A DNA stretch of 64,000 nucleotides from UBA1563 sp041671545 (GTDB lineage Bacteria; Bacteroidota; Ignavibacteria; Ignavibacteriales; Ignavibacteriaceae), in the NCBI GenBank assembly GCA_041671545.1, contig JBAZBI010000009.1, positions 1-64,000 on the forward strand. Reading direction: 5' to 3'. Position 1 is the stretch's first letter. Each line of letters opens with the position of its first letter. The notes under the pieces were generated by a model. The model made no database searches, was not told the origin of the DNA, and saw only the letters and a list, made by a program, of their open reading frames with translations. Made by a program: the position numbers and the translations under genes. Positions 52,076-60,570 of the stretch are shown one piece after another.

Positions 52076-52699
52076 TTAGCTCAGTTTATTAGCAACTTTT
52101 GAATTTAGTTTAGCAAGTTCCAATTGTCCGTACAACTGTTTCTCAATGTCTCTTTTCCACTTGCCGGACATAATTGAATAGAAAAAAAGATTTGCACCAA
52201 AATTAAATTCCGGGAAAAACTTTGAAACATTTCTTTTAGCAGCAGCAAGTTGGGATTGATTGAGTTTATCGGCTTTACTTAAAATTATAAAGTATGGCAA
52301 ATGTAAAAAGGAAATCATGTTGTACAGATCGATATCGCTTTGCATCGGTTCGTGGCGGCTATCGATAAAATGAAAAATCAGCGCAATAGATTTTGACGCT
52401 TTGAAAAAATCTTCAATGAGTTTTCCCCATCGTTTTCTTTCTTCTAATCCTATCTTAGCATAACCGAATCCCGGAAGATCAACCACATAAAAGGATTTAT
52501 CAATTTCGTAAAAATTTAAAGAACGGGTTTTTCCGGGGTCTGAACTTACTTTAGCTAAATTCTTCTTTCCGAAAAATGAATTTATAAAAGATGACTTTCC
52601 AACATTTGAACGGCCGCAAAGAACTACTTCCGGCAGCAAATCCGTAGGCAATTCAGAGATCGCGTAAACTGATTTTTTAAAGATCAACTCTTTGTGCAT
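52076..52699 (-). CDS. engB: EngB/YsxC/YihA ribosome-assembly GTPase
   Basis: The 207-residue GTPase has G1 GRSNVGKSS (about 30-38), G2 in SDPGKTRSLNFY, G3 DLPGFGYAK, G4 SKADK and G5 SIMSGKW; it assists 50S subunit assembly. The ATG at 52699 is preferred; the TTG at 52705 lies in the T-run of the terminator of the ribosomal operon. No Shine-Dalgarno site precedes either. The gene follows rplQ on the same strand, immediately behind that terminator. Confidence 0.93.
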   Translation of the reverse strand: MHKELIFKKSVYAISELPTDLLPEVVLCGRSNVGKSSFINSFFGKKNLAKVSSDPGKTRSLNFYEIDKSFYVVDLPGFGYAKIGLEERKRWGKLIEDFFKASKSIALIFHFIDSRHEPMQSDIDLYNMISFLHLPYFIILSKADKLNQSQLAAAKRNVSKFFPEFNFGANLFFYSIMSGKWKRDIEKQLYGQLELAKLNSKVANKLS

Positions 52700-52703
52700 A
52701 AAC

Positions 52704-52740
52704 AAAAAAAGAGTAACCGGGAGCCCGACTACTCTTTTTT
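52704..52740 (-). terminator. Strong terminator after rplQ, ending at the engB start
   Basis: On the minus strand AAAAAAGAGTA and TACTCTTTTTTT form an 11-bp stem with an inner CGGG/CCCG stem. The U-run ends 4-5 nt before the engB ATG (52699). It is symmetric enough to act in both directions. Confidence 0.85.
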
Positions 52741-52758
52741 CTCCAATCTATTTAGAAA

Positions 52759-53253
52759 TTATTTTTTCGTTTTTGCTGTTTCTTCAATTACTTTAGCGTC
52801 CTCAACAGCACCTTTTTCGGCTGCTTTAGCTTTCTTAGCTTCGCCTTTTGCTTCTTTTTTCTCTTTATTTTCTACTGCTTTTTGATTAGCAACTTCGTTG
52901 TAGTCAACCAATTCAATGATTGCCACTTCAGCGCCGTCACCTAAGCGTCTTCCAAGTTTTACAATTCTGGTATAACCGCCTTTTCTTTCACCAAGCGTTG
53001 GAACAATCGAACTGAAAAGTTCTTTAACAACCTCTTTATCTTTAATTGATTCCATTACAAGTTTTTGATTATGAAGATCACCCACAATAGCTTTACTTAA
53101 TAACGGTTCAACAAACATGCGAAGTTCTTTAGCTTTTGCAACGGTTGTTCTAATTCTTTTATGTTTCAATAATGAAGTAGCCAAATTACGTAAGAGTGCT
53201 GATCTATGACTCGCTGTTCTATTTAATTTTCTACCTTTTACACTGTGTCTCAT
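52759..53253 (-). CDS. rplQ: Ribosomal protein L17 (bL17)
   Basis: The first 118 residues are the bL17 fold (MRHSVKGRKLNRTASHRSALLRNLATSLLKHKRIRTTVAKAKE...). The protein is 164 residues, about 40 longer than E. coli L17, because of an Ala/Glu/Lys-rich tail (NKEKKEAKGEAKKAKAAEKG region) common in this phylum. It is the last gene of the alpha operon, 105 nt after rpoA. Confidence 0.96.
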   Translation of the reverse strand: MRHSVKGRKLNRTASHRSALLRNLATSLLKHKRIRTTVAKAKELRMFVEPLLSKAIVGDLHNQKLVMESIKDKEVVKELFSSIVPTLGERKGGYTRIVKLGRRLGDGAEVAIIELVDYNEVANQKAVENKEKKEAKGEAKKAKAAEKGAVEDAKVIEETAKTKK

Positions 53254-53276
53254 AGTAAAACCCTTGTTTAATAATT

Positions 53277-53335
53277 TTCATTCAACCAGTCATCCATTCA
53301 ATTATACCAACGTTTTGGGAGTTTGGCTGAATGAA
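53277..53335 (-). promoter_or_regulatory. Stem between rpoA and rplQ
   Basis: TTCATTCAACC (53277-53287) can pair with GGCTGAATGAA (53325-53335) with one mismatch, enclosing 37 nt. It sits in the only gap over 100 nt in the alpha operon and could adjust rplQ expression. No T-run follows. Confidence 0.3.
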
Positions 53336-53358
53336 TGCATGGGTGCATGTTTTAAATT

Positions 53359-54354
53359 TCAGTTGTTTTCGTTTTCATCTTTAATATAACTGTCAATATC
53401 CATCCCGAATTCCAGACCTAAAGTTTCAACGATTTCGGTTAATTCGGAAAGTGATTTACGTCCGAAATTTCTAAATTTCAACATTTCTGCTTCATCACGT
53501 TTAACAAGCTCGGCAATATTTTTAATATTTGCAGCTTTCAAACAATTATGAGCGCGAACGCTTAATTCAAGGTCATCAACGTTTGTCAATAAGATTTTTT
53601 TAACTCTTTCTTTTTCAGAGTCTCTTTGAATTTCAGCTTGTTTTTCTTCAGGCTCTAAATCCAAATTAATAAAAAGTTGAATGTGATCTTTTAATATTTT
53701 TGCTGATTGAGTTAATGCATCATCCGGTGCAATTGAACCGTCGGTCCAAATTTCCAGAGTAAGTTTTTCAAAATCATTCTTGTCGCCGATACGAACATTC
53801 TCAACATCATACTTTACATTTTTAATCGGGGTGTAAATTGAGTCAATAGCGATTGTACCTAAGGTGTATTCAGGTGATTTATTTTCATTTGCAGGAACAA
53901 ATCCACGTCCTCTACCAATACGAATTTCCAAATCAAACTTTGCTGATTTGTTTAACGTAGCAATGTGCAAATCAGGATTAAGGATTTCAATTTCAGCGCT
54001 TTCTTTTTGAATATCCGCTGCTTTGAATTCTCCTTCACCGCTAAAAGATAAATCAATTTTGGTTGGCTTCTTATTCAGAAGTTTCATTCTTACTTGTTTC
54101 AAGTTAAGAATAATTTCTGCGGTGTCTTCAACAACACCCTGGATCGTGCTAAACTCATGAAGCACATTTGAGAATTTAACAGCAACAATTGCGGCGCCAG
54201 GTAATGATGAAAGTAGAACTCTTCTTAAGGAGTTTCCTAACGTTACACCATAACCTCTTTCGAGCGGTTGAAGAGAAAATTTGCCGTAATCGTTTGTGAA
54301 CGTGGCGTCATCTAAGACAACCATTTCAGGCATTTTAAAATTTACTAAAGTCAT
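53359..54354 (-). CDS. rpoA: RNA polymerase alpha subunit
   Basis: The 331-residue protein has the dimerising N-terminal domain (about 1-235; LQPLERGYGVTLGNSLRRVLLSSLPGAAI is the universal block) and the C-terminal domain (about 250-320; LELSVRAHNCLKAANIKNIAELV and GRKSLSELTEIV), which contacts UP elements and activators. Standard place between rpsD and rplQ. Confidence 0.98.
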   Translation of the reverse strand: MTLVNFKMPEMVVLDDATFTNDYGKFSLQPLERGYGVTLGNSLRRVLLSSLPGAAIVAVKFSNVLHEFSTIQGVVEDTAEIILNLKQVRMKLLNKKPTKIDLSFSGEGEFKAADIQKESAEIEILNPDLHIATLNKSAKFDLEIRIGRGRGFVPANENKSPEYTLGTIAIDSIYTPIKNVKYDVENVRIGDKNDFEKLTLEIWTDGSIAPDDALTQSAKILKDHIQLFINLDLEPEEKQAEIQRDSEKERVKKILLTNVDDLELSVRAHNCLKAANIKNIAELVKRDEAEMLKFRNFGRKSLSELTEIVETLGLEFGMDIDSYIKDENENN

Positions 54355-54381
54355 TTCTATCCTCTGTCATACTTAAAAAAA

Positions 54382-55008
54382 TTATTTAGAATAAAGCTCT
54401 ACAACAAGTTGTTCATTTGCATTAAGAGGAACATCAGCTCTTTCAGGAACTTGTAAGAATGTACCGCTTAATGTAGCTTTATCAATTGACAACCAAGAAT
54501 AAACGTTATCTTTTACTCTTTTTAACGAGTTATGAATAAGATCAAGTTTTTTGCTTTTTTCACGAACTTTAATAACGTCACCGGCTTTGAGAATATAAGA
54601 AGGAATATCAACCAATCTGTCGTTAATCATTACGTGGCGATGGCGTATTAATTGTCTTGCTGATTTTCTTGAAGACGCCAATCCAAGACGGTAAACAACG
54701 TTATCAAATCTACTTTCCAACATTTTAACAAGGTTATCACCGGTGATACCTTTTTGGTTGTTAGCTGATTCAAAGTAATTTCTGAACTGAGTTTCAAGAA
54801 CTCCGTACTGCCTTTTAATCTTCTGTTTTTCACGTAATTGAATTCCATATTCGGAAATCTTTGCACGACGGTTCAACCCGTGTTGTCCGGGCGGATAGTT
54901 TTTCTTTTCGATAGGACATTTATCCGTAAAACATTTTTGTCCTTTTAAGAATAACTTCTGTTTTTCGCGTCTACATAATTTACAAACAGGACCTGTGTAT
55001 CTTGCCAT
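54382..55008 (-). CDS. rpsD: Ribosomal protein S4 (uS4), zinc-type
   Basis: The 208-residue protein has four Cys at 9, 12, 26 and 31 (CKLC...CFTDKC), the zinc-binding form of S4, followed by PPGQHG and the S4 RNA-binding domain (LESRFDNVVYRLGLASSRKSARQLIRH). It binds 16S rRNA early in assembly and may autoregulate the alpha operon. Confidence 0.97.
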   Translation of the reverse strand: MARYTGPVCKLCRREKQKLFLKGQKCFTDKCPIEKKNYPPGQHGLNRRAKISEYGIQLREKQKIKRQYGVLETQFRNYFESANNQKGITGDNLVKMLESRFDNVVYRLGLASSRKSARQLIRHRHVMINDRLVDIPSYILKAGDVIKVREKSKKLDLIHNSLKRVKDNVYSWLSIDKATLSGTFLQVPERADVPLNANEQLVVELYSK

Positions 55009-55032
55009 TTACTTACTTCTCCAATAATAAAA

Positions 55033-55419
55033 TTAAACTCTTCTTTTCTTAGGAGGTCTGCATCCGTTATGAGGAATAGGAGTCACATCTTTAATTTGAG
55101 TGATTTCAATTCCAGCAGTACTTAATGCACGGATAGCAGATTCTCTACCGGATCCGGGACCTTTCACAAACACTTCTACTCTGCGCAAACCTAATGCATA
55201 TGCTTCTTTCGCTGCCGCATCCGCTGTAACTTGAGCGGCAAACGGAGTATTCTTTCTTGAACCTTTGAATCCGTTTCTACCGGCAGAAGACCAGGAGATA
55301 GTATTACCATAAATATCTGCTAACGTAACCTGTACATTATTAAACGTTGCTTTAATATGAGCAGTTCCGTTAGAATCTACTAAATTTTTCTTTTTTGTTT
55401 TTTTTACACTTTTAGCCAA
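55033..55419 (-). CDS. rpsK: Ribosomal protein S11 (uS11)
   Basis: The 128-residue protein shows GTAHIKATFNNVQVTLADIYGN, VKGPGSGRESAIRAL and the C-terminal PIPHNGCRPPKKRRV. Platform protein of the 30S subunit. Alpha operon, 24 nt before rpsD. Confidence 0.98.
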   Translation of the reverse strand: MAKSVKKTKKKNLVDSNGTAHIKATFNNVQVTLADIYGNTISWSSAGRNGFKGSRKNTPFAAQVTADAAAKEAYALGLRRVEVFVKGPGSGRESAIRALSTAGIEITQIKDVTPIPHNGCRPPKKRRV

Positions 55420-55447
55420 GATTTAGCCTCGCCTTTAATCTAATTAA

Positions 55448-55831
55448 TTATTTCTTAGTTGGAGTTTTCTTTTTGCCGGCAACAGTTTTCCGTTTACCTT
55501 TACGAGTTCTAGAATTAGTTCTGGTTCTCTGGCCTCTAGCCGGAAGACTTCTTCTGTGGCGAAGTCCACGGTAACTGCCAATATCCATCAAACGTTTAAT
55601 ATTCTGCTGCACTTCTGAACGAAGCGCTCCTTCAACTTTATAATCAGCTTGAAGTACGCCACGAATTGCAGCAACTTCATCTTCGGTTAATGCCGCAATT
55701 TTTTTGTCGCCGTCAATTTTTGTTTTTTCTAAAATTTCTTTAGCTATTTGTTCGCCAATACCAAAAATATATTGAAGACCAAAATAAACTTTTTTGTTTT
55801 TGGGTAAATCAACTCCAGCTATACGAGCCAA
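55448..55831 (-). CDS. rpsM: Ribosomal protein S13 (uS13)
   Basis: The 127-residue protein begins MARIAGVDLPKNKKVYFGLQYIFGIG and has the GLRHRRSLPARGQRTRTNSRTRKG signature; the Lys-rich tail reaches tRNA in the P site. It follows rpmJ by 23 nt. Confidence 0.98.
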   Translation of the reverse strand: MARIAGVDLPKNKKVYFGLQYIFGIGEQIAKEILEKTKIDGDKKIAALTEDEVAAIRGVLQADYKVEGALRSEVQQNIKRLMDIGSYRGLRHRRSLPARGQRTRTNSRTRKGKRKTVAGKKKTPTKK

Positions 55832-55854
55832 CTATGTATCTCCTTTATTTTAAA

Positions 55855-55968
55855 TTAACCTTGGCGTTGCTTGTGCTTTGGATTTTTACAGATCACGCGC
55901 ACAACACCTTTACGTTTGATAACTTTACAGTTATCACAAATTTTCTTTACAGATGATCGAACTTTCAT
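55855..55968 (-). CDS. rpmJ: Ribosomal protein L36 (bL36)
   Basis: This 37-residue gene is easily missed because of its length. The product starts MKVRSSVKKICDNCKVIKRK and has the zinc ligands Cys11, Cys14, Cys27 and His32 (CKNPKHKQRQG), so it is the zinc-binding C+ form. It lies between infA and rpsM as in most bacteria. Confidence 0.96.
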   Translation of the reverse strand: MKVRSSVKKICDNCKVIKRKGVVRVICKNPKHKQRQG

Positions 55969-55979
55969 ATTTTCTCCGC

Positions 55980-56198
55980 TTATTTATATCTGTAGGTAAT
56001 TCTGCCTTTTGTAAGATCATAAGGCGATAGTTCTATAGATACTTTATCTCCAACCAGTATTTTTATAAAATGCATTCTCATTTTGCCTGAAATATGAGCA
56101 AGAATTTCATGTCCGTTATCCAACTGCACTTTGAAATGTGCGTTAGGTAATGTTTCAGAAATTACACCATCAACTTTTATAGGACCTTGCTTCGCCAT
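55980..56198 (-). CDS. infA: Translation initiation factor IF-1
   Basis: The 72-residue OB-fold protein (DGVISETLPNAHFKVQLDNGHEILAHISGKMRMHFI...GDKVSIELSPYDLTKGRITYRYK) binds the A site of the 30S subunit during initiation. It is 1 nt after map and 11 nt before rpmJ. Confidence 0.98.
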   Translation of the reverse strand: MAKQGPIKVDGVISETLPNAHFKVQLDNGHEILAHISGKMRMHFIKILVGDKVSIELSPYDLTKGRITYRYK

Positions 56199-56199
56199 A

Positions 56200-56961
56200 T
56201 CAACAAACTGTTAAAATTTTCGGTTTCCCGTTAGTTACTAAAATAGTATGCTCAAAATGAGCTGATGGCAATCCATCTTTTGTTAGCACCGTCCAGCCGT
56301 CGTAACCTACAACAACTTCTTTCTTTCCCATGTTCACCATCGGCTCAATTGCAAGGGTCATTCCACTTTTTAATTTGGGACCCGAATCTCTCTTTCCATA
56401 ATTTGGAATAGAAGGATCTTCGTGCAACCGTTTTCCAACTCCGTGTCCGGTTAATTCTCTTACAATAGAAAAACCGTTTTCTTCAACAAAGGATTGAATT
56501 GCGTTTGAAATATTGTGCAGGCGCCTGTTTTCAACTGCTTCATCAATTCCTAAATAAAGCGATCTTTCGGTAACGTCCATCAGTTTTTGAACATCAGGAG
56601 AAATATTCCCGACTGCAACTGTCAATGCAGCATCACCAAAAAAACCGTTCTTATTAACACCAACATCAATTGAAATAATGTCGCCATCATTTAGTACGGT
56701 TTTGGCTGGAATTCCGTGCACAACTTCACAATTTCTCGAAGAACAAATGGTGGCAGGAAAAGGATTTCCATCACCTTGCGAATACCCTTTGAAAGCAGGT
56801 TTCGCATTTTTTGTTAAAATATAATCTTCTGCTATTAAATCTAATTCTTTAGTTGTAACTCCAACTCTCACGCTTTTTTTAACAAGCTGTAAGGTTTCAG
56901 CTACAATTAGACAACTTTCTCTAATAAAATCAATTTCTTTTTTGGTCTTAATTATTATCAA
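56200..56961 (-). CDS. map: Methionine aminopeptidase, type I
   Basis: The 253-residue enzyme removes the initiator Met. Metal ligands are visible in GDIISIDVGVNKNGFFGDAAL (two Asp), GHGVGKRLHEDP (His near 172), LAIEPMV (Glu near 206) and FEHTILVT (Glu near 237). No N-terminal zinc finger extension, as expected for the type Ia/b bacterial form. In the spc operon directly after secY. Confidence 0.97.
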   Translation of the reverse strand: MIIIKTKKEIDFIRESCLIVAETLQLVKKSVRVGVTTKELDLIAEDYILTKNAKPAFKGYSQGDGNPFPATICSSRNCEVVHGIPAKTVLNDGDIISIDVGVNKNGFFGDAALTVAVGNISPDVQKLMDVTERSLYLGIDEAVENRRLHNISNAIQSFVEENGFSIVRELTGHGVGKRLHEDPSIPNYGKRDSGPKLKSGMTLAIEPMVNMGKKEVVVGYDGWTVLTKDGLPSAHFEHTILVTNGKPKILTVC

Positions 56962-56967
56962 CTTCGC

Positions 56968-58305
56968 TTAGGCTCTTCTGCCTTTAATTTTACCGGATTT
57001 CATAAATCCATCGTAATGTCTCATCAATAAATGAGATTCAATTTGCTGCAAAGTATCTAATGCTACACCAACTATAATCAACAAACTCGTTCCGCCAAAG
57101 AACTGAGCAAATCTGCCTGAAACTCCAAAGCCGCCAACAAACGTAGGCAATATTGCCACGATAGCGAGGAAGAAAGAGCCAGGTAAAGTAATTTTCGTTA
57201 AAATATTATCTATAAAATCTGAAGTATGTTTTCCGGGACGAATACCGGGAATAAATCCGCCTTGTTTTTTCATATTATCGGCAACGTCTTTCGGATTGAA
57301 AGCAATCGCCGTATAAAAATAGGTGAAGAAGATAATCACCAATGCATACATAAATGCATAGACCGGCGATGTATAATTGAAGTAACTTGAAACGCTCTGC
57401 AAAAATTCATTGTCCGGGAAAAATTGTAAAATCGTATTCGGAATAAACATGATTGATTGTGCGAAAATAATCGGCATAACTCCGGCTGTATTTACACGTA
57501 ATGGAATATATTGTGTTACTCCGCCGTAAACTTTTCTTCCAACAACTCTTTTAGCGTATTGAACAGGAATTCTTCTTGTTCCTTGCGTAACTAAAATAAC
57601 TCCTGCAATTACTAAGACCATGAATGAAACAACAACAATTTCAACAACTAAACTTCTTGTTCCTTGTGAAATAAGTTGATATTCATCAAGTATGGCATAT
57701 GGGAAACGATCAATAATACCGATGAAAATAATTAAAGAGATACCGTTTCCGAGTCCCCTTTCAGTTATTTGTTCACCAAGCCACATCATAAAAACGGTGC
57801 CGGCTGTTAAAATCAAGATCGTTGAAACAACCCAAAAAATTCCTTGAACTTCAACAGGTATAATCGAGACACCTTGAACATCAATATTTTTTAATCTTAT
57901 GGTAATTCCCCAAGCTTGCATTGAAGAAATCAATACCGTTCCGTACCGGGTCAATTGAGTAATTTTTTTTCTTCCTTCTTCACCTTCTTGCTGAAGTTTT
58001 TGGAAGTAAGGAACAACAGCTCCCATCAATTGAAGAATGATAGATGCAGAAATGTACGGCATAATTCCTAAGGCAAAAATAGCAGCATTAGAAAAAGCGC
58101 CACCCACGAACAAATCGTAAAGACCAAACAGGGTATCGCTTGTTTGATTTTTCATTGCCTGGGTTAGGAGTGTAGCATCAACACCGGGAACGGTAACGTG
58201 TGCGCCGAACCGGACAATTAACAATACAACTAAGGTATAAATAATTCTCTGACGGAGTTCCGTTATCTTAAAAATATTGCGAAAGGTATCTGTAATTTTT
58301 GGCAT
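56968..58305 (-). CDS. secY: Protein translocase subunit SecY
   Basis: The 445-residue channel protein has ten membrane helices, with the plug region GLYDLFVGGAFSNAAIFALGIMPYISASIILQLM and the conserved cytoplasmic loop GTRRIPVQYAKRVVGRKVYGG. It exports the signal-peptide proteins of this window, including T9SS cargo on its way to the periplasm. 11 nt after rplO. Confidence 0.98.
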   Translation of the reverse strand: MPKITDTFRNIFKITELRQRIIYTLVVLLIVRFGAHVTVPGVDATLLTQAMKNQTSDTLFGLYDLFVGGAFSNAAIFALGIMPYISASIILQLMGAVVPYFQKLQQEGEEGRKKITQLTRYGTVLISSMQAWGITIRLKNIDVQGVSIIPVEVQGIFWVVSTILILTAGTVFMMWLGEQITERGLGNGISLIIFIGIIDRFPYAILDEYQLISQGTRSLVVEIVVVSFMVLVIAGVILVTQGTRRIPVQYAKRVVGRKVYGGVTQYIPLRVNTAGVMPIIFAQSIMFIPNTILQFFPDNEFLQSVSSYFNYTSPVYAFMYALVIIFFTYFYTAIAFNPKDVADNMKKQGGFIPGIRPGKHTSDFIDNILTKITLPGSFFLAIVAILPTFVGGFGVSGRFAQFFGGTSLLIIVGVALDTLQQIESHLLMRHYDGFMKSGKIKGRRA

Positions 58306-58316
58306 TTATAACCGCA

Positions 58317-58772
58317 TTAAACTAATTTAATTGAACCGCCAACAGCTTCAATCTTAGCCAAAGCTGATTGACTGACGGCGTTTGCTTCGAGAGATAGTTT
58401 AGCTTTAAGTTCACCGTTTCCTAAAATCTTCAAAGGAAGTTTTTTGGATGAAAGCGCTCCGATATTTACCAATTCTTCAACAGTAATTACTGAAGGAAGA
58501 ACTGATCTATCGGCTAATTTTTGGAGATCAGAAACATTAATAATTTGAAATTCTTTTTTAAAAGTATTCGTAAATCCGAATTTCGGAATTCTACGTTGCA
58601 AAGGCATTTGACCGCCTTCAAACCAAGCTCTAAATTTAGCGCCTGAGCGTGAATGCTGTCCGTTCATACCTTTTGTAGATGTGCCGCCGTGACCGGAGCC
58701 TTCGCCTCTACCGATTCTCTTACGAGCTTTTCTGGAACCTTTAGCATATTTTAGATTACTTAGAACATCCAT
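58317..58772 (-). CDS. rplO: Ribosomal protein L15 (uL15)
   Basis: The 151-residue protein has the Gly/Arg-rich N-terminus (AKGSRKARKRIGRGEGSGHGGTSTKGMNGQHSRSG) and the folded C-terminal half with LGNGELKAKLSLEANAVSQSALAKIEAVGG. spc operon. Confidence 0.98.
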   Translation of the reverse strand: MDVLSNLKYAKGSRKARKRIGRGEGSGHGGTSTKGMNGQHSRSGAKFRAWFEGGQMPLQRRIPKFGFTNTFKKEFQIINVSDLQKLADRSVLPSVITVEELVNIGALSSKKLPLKILGNGELKAKLSLEANAVSQSALAKIEAVGGSIKLV

Positions 58773-58793
58773 AAACTAACCTTTTTCTTTAAA

Positions 58794-58982
58794 CTATTCT
58801 GTAATTTCTTCAACAGAAACTAAATGGGGAATTTTTTTTACCATTCCTCTAATTTGAGGAGTGTCATTATGAATAACCTGATAATTAGGTCTACCCAGAC
58901 CCAAAGCTTTGATCGTCGCTTTCTGTCTTACAGGTCTGTCTATAATACTACGTGTCTGAGTTATTTTTAATTTCTTAGCCAT
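58794..58982 (-). CDS. rpmD: Ribosomal protein L30 (uL30)
   Basis: The start at 58982 (MAKKLKITQTRSIIDRP) has AAAGAG upstream and gives 62 residues, the family length; the frame is open for six more codons. ALGLGRPNYQVIHNDTPQIRGMVKKIPHLV is typical. Confidence 0.96.
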   Translation of the reverse strand: MAKKLKITQTRSIIDRPVRQKATIKALGLGRPNYQVIHNDTPQIRGMVKKIPHLVSVEEITE

Positions 58983-58992
58983 CATTATCTCT

Positions 58993-59508
58993 TTATGCAT
59001 TAAACAATTGATTAACTGACATTACTCTTTTGGCGGCCATTGCCTTAGCGCTGATCAATGATTGTAAAGCATTTAATGTTGCTTTTACTTGATTATGCGG
59101 ATTGCTTGAACCTAAAGATTTTGTAAGAATGTCTTGAACTCCCGCAGCTTCCAATACTGCTCTAACTCCGCCGCCGGCAATTAGTCCGGTACCGGCAGAA
59201 GCAGGTTTCAATAAAACTTTTCCGGCTCCGAATTTGCCGATGATTTCATGAGGAATAGTATTTTTATGAAGAGTGACGGAAACCAAATTCTTCTTGGCAT
59301 CGTCAACACCTTTAGAAATTGCATCGGTAACTTCGTTTGCTTTACCAAGGCCTATGCCTACGGTACCTTCACCGTTGCCAACAACAACAATAGCATTAAA
59401 ACTAAACCGACGTCCACCTTTAACAACTTTGGCAACACGGTTAATATGAACAACTTTTTCTTTTAATCCGTCAACCGGTTGTTCGTTAGCTTTTACATTT
59501 TTTTTCAA
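58993..59508 (-). CDS. rpsE: Ribosomal protein S5 (uS5)
   Basis: The 171-residue protein has VVHINRVAKVVKGGRRFSFNAIVVVGNGEGTVGIGLGKANEV (double-stranded RNA-binding domain) and the second domain with PASAGTGLIAGGGVRAVLEAAGVQDILTKSLGSSNPHN. It is separated from rplR by a tRNA gene, which is unusual. Confidence 0.98.
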   Translation of the reverse strand: MKKNVKANEQPVDGLKEKVVHINRVAKVVKGGRRFSFNAIVVVGNGEGTVGIGLGKANEVTDAISKGVDDAKKNLVSVTLHKNTIPHEIIGKFGAGKVLLKPASAGTGLIAGGGVRAVLEAAGVQDILTKSLGSSNPHNQVKATLNALQSLISAKAMAAKRVMSVNQLFNA

Positions 59509-59548
59509 TTAATACTCCGTTTAACTTCCTTCAAATGAAATCTTTATG

Positions 59549-59619
59549 CTGCCGAGGGAGGATTCGAACCTCCGCAGACGCCTCCAAAGGGCGTTGTCCT
59601 ACCATTAGACGACCCGGCA
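59549..59619 (-). tRNA. tRNA-Gln (anticodon UUG)
   Basis: On the minus strand a full cloverleaf forms: acceptor TGCCGGG/CTCGGCA (one G-U), D arm GTCT/GGAC, anticodon stem ACGCC/GGCGT with loop CTTTGGA (anticodon TTG, read as UUG), a 4-nt variable loop, and T arm GGAGG-TTCGAAT-CCTCC. The discriminator is G and CCA is not encoded. It is the only tRNA in the window and lies between rpsE and rplR, in the direction of the operon, so it must be cut out of the ribosomal mRNA or have its own promoter. Confidence 0.95.
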
Positions 59620-59627
59620 ATCATTTT

Positions 59628-59990
59628 TTATAATTTTAATCCGCCTTCTCTGGCACTTTCTGCTAATGCTTGAACTCTACCATGGTAACGATAGCCGTTT
59701 CTATCAAACACTGCAGCAGTAATATTTTTTTCCAAAGCTGATTTAGCAACAAATTTTCCGATAACTTTGCTCTTCGCAATTTTACCTTTTGCCTCTTTTA
59801 ACGATTCAGCTAATTCTTTAGTTAAATCTGAAGCGGCAACAAGAGTTTTTCCGGTAACATCATCAATCATTTGAGCATAAATTTTACCGAGACTTCTGTA
59901 AACTGTTAATCTTGGTCTTTCAGCAGTTCCGGAAATCTTTTTTCTTATTTTAGTTTTTGAACGTTCTCTATTTCCTTTTTTCACTAACAT
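59628..59990 (-). CDS. rplR: Ribosomal protein L18 (uL18)
   Basis: The 120-residue protein binds 5S rRNA. RPRLTVYRSLGKIYAQMIDDVTGKTLVAAS and AAVFDRNGYRYHGRVQALAESAREGGLKL are canonical. Its stop is 8 nt from the tRNA 5' end. Confidence 0.98.
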   Translation of the reverse strand: MLVKKGNRERSKTKIRKKISGTAERPRLTVYRSLGKIYAQMIDDVTGKTLVAASDLTKELAESLKEAKGKIAKSKVIGKFVAKSALEKNITAAVFDRNGYRYHGRVQALAESAREGGLKL

Positions 59991-60011
59991 CTTTTTTCAA
60001 AGCTCCTAATC

Positions 60012-60551
60012 TTATTTACCAGCGGTCTTTCCGGCTTTTCTTCTAATAACTTCAGTTGAATATTTTATTCCTTTGCCTTTGTAAGGTTCAGGTTTACGTA
60101 TTGATCTAATTTTAGAGGCAACAGCTCCAACTAACTGTTTATCAATTCCAGATATAACAATTTGTGTTGGCAGCGGAGCTTGTAACGTAATTCCGGCCGG
60201 CGGCATAAAATAAACCGGATGAGAATAACCAATATTGATAAGCAGATTACTCTCCTTCAACTCAGCACGGTATCCGACTCCGACGATATCTAAAGTTTTA
60301 GAATATCCTTCGCTCACACCGATAATCATATTTTGAATTAACGAACGAGTTAACCCGTGTAACGCACGATTTTCTTTTTGATCGTTCGATCGGGTTGCAA
60401 TAATTTCATTGTCTTTTATTTCAAGAGAAATATTCGGATGAAAAGTATCGTTTAATTCACCTTTCGGACCTTTTACCGAAAGAGAGTGACCGTCTAATTT
60501 TACGGTTATATTTGAAGGTATTACTACCGGTTTTTTTCCAATTCGTGACAC
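60012..60551 (-). CDS. rplF: Ribosomal protein L6 (uL6)
   Basis: The 179-residue protein has two L6 repeats and the C-terminal signature PEPYKGKGIKYSTEVIRRKAGKTAGK. It lies near the sarcin-ricin loop. spc operon. Confidence 0.98.
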   Translation of the reverse strand: MSRIGKKPVVIPSNITVKLDGHSLSVKGPKGELNDTFHPNISLEIKDNEIIATRSNDQKENRALHGLTRSLIQNMIIGVSEGYSKTLDIVGVGYRAELKESNLLINIGYSHPVYFMPPAGITLQAPLPTQIVISGIDKQLVGAVASKIRSIRKPEPYKGKGIKYSTEVIRRKAGKTAGK

Positions 60552-60570
60552 TACAAAACTCCGTTAAAAA

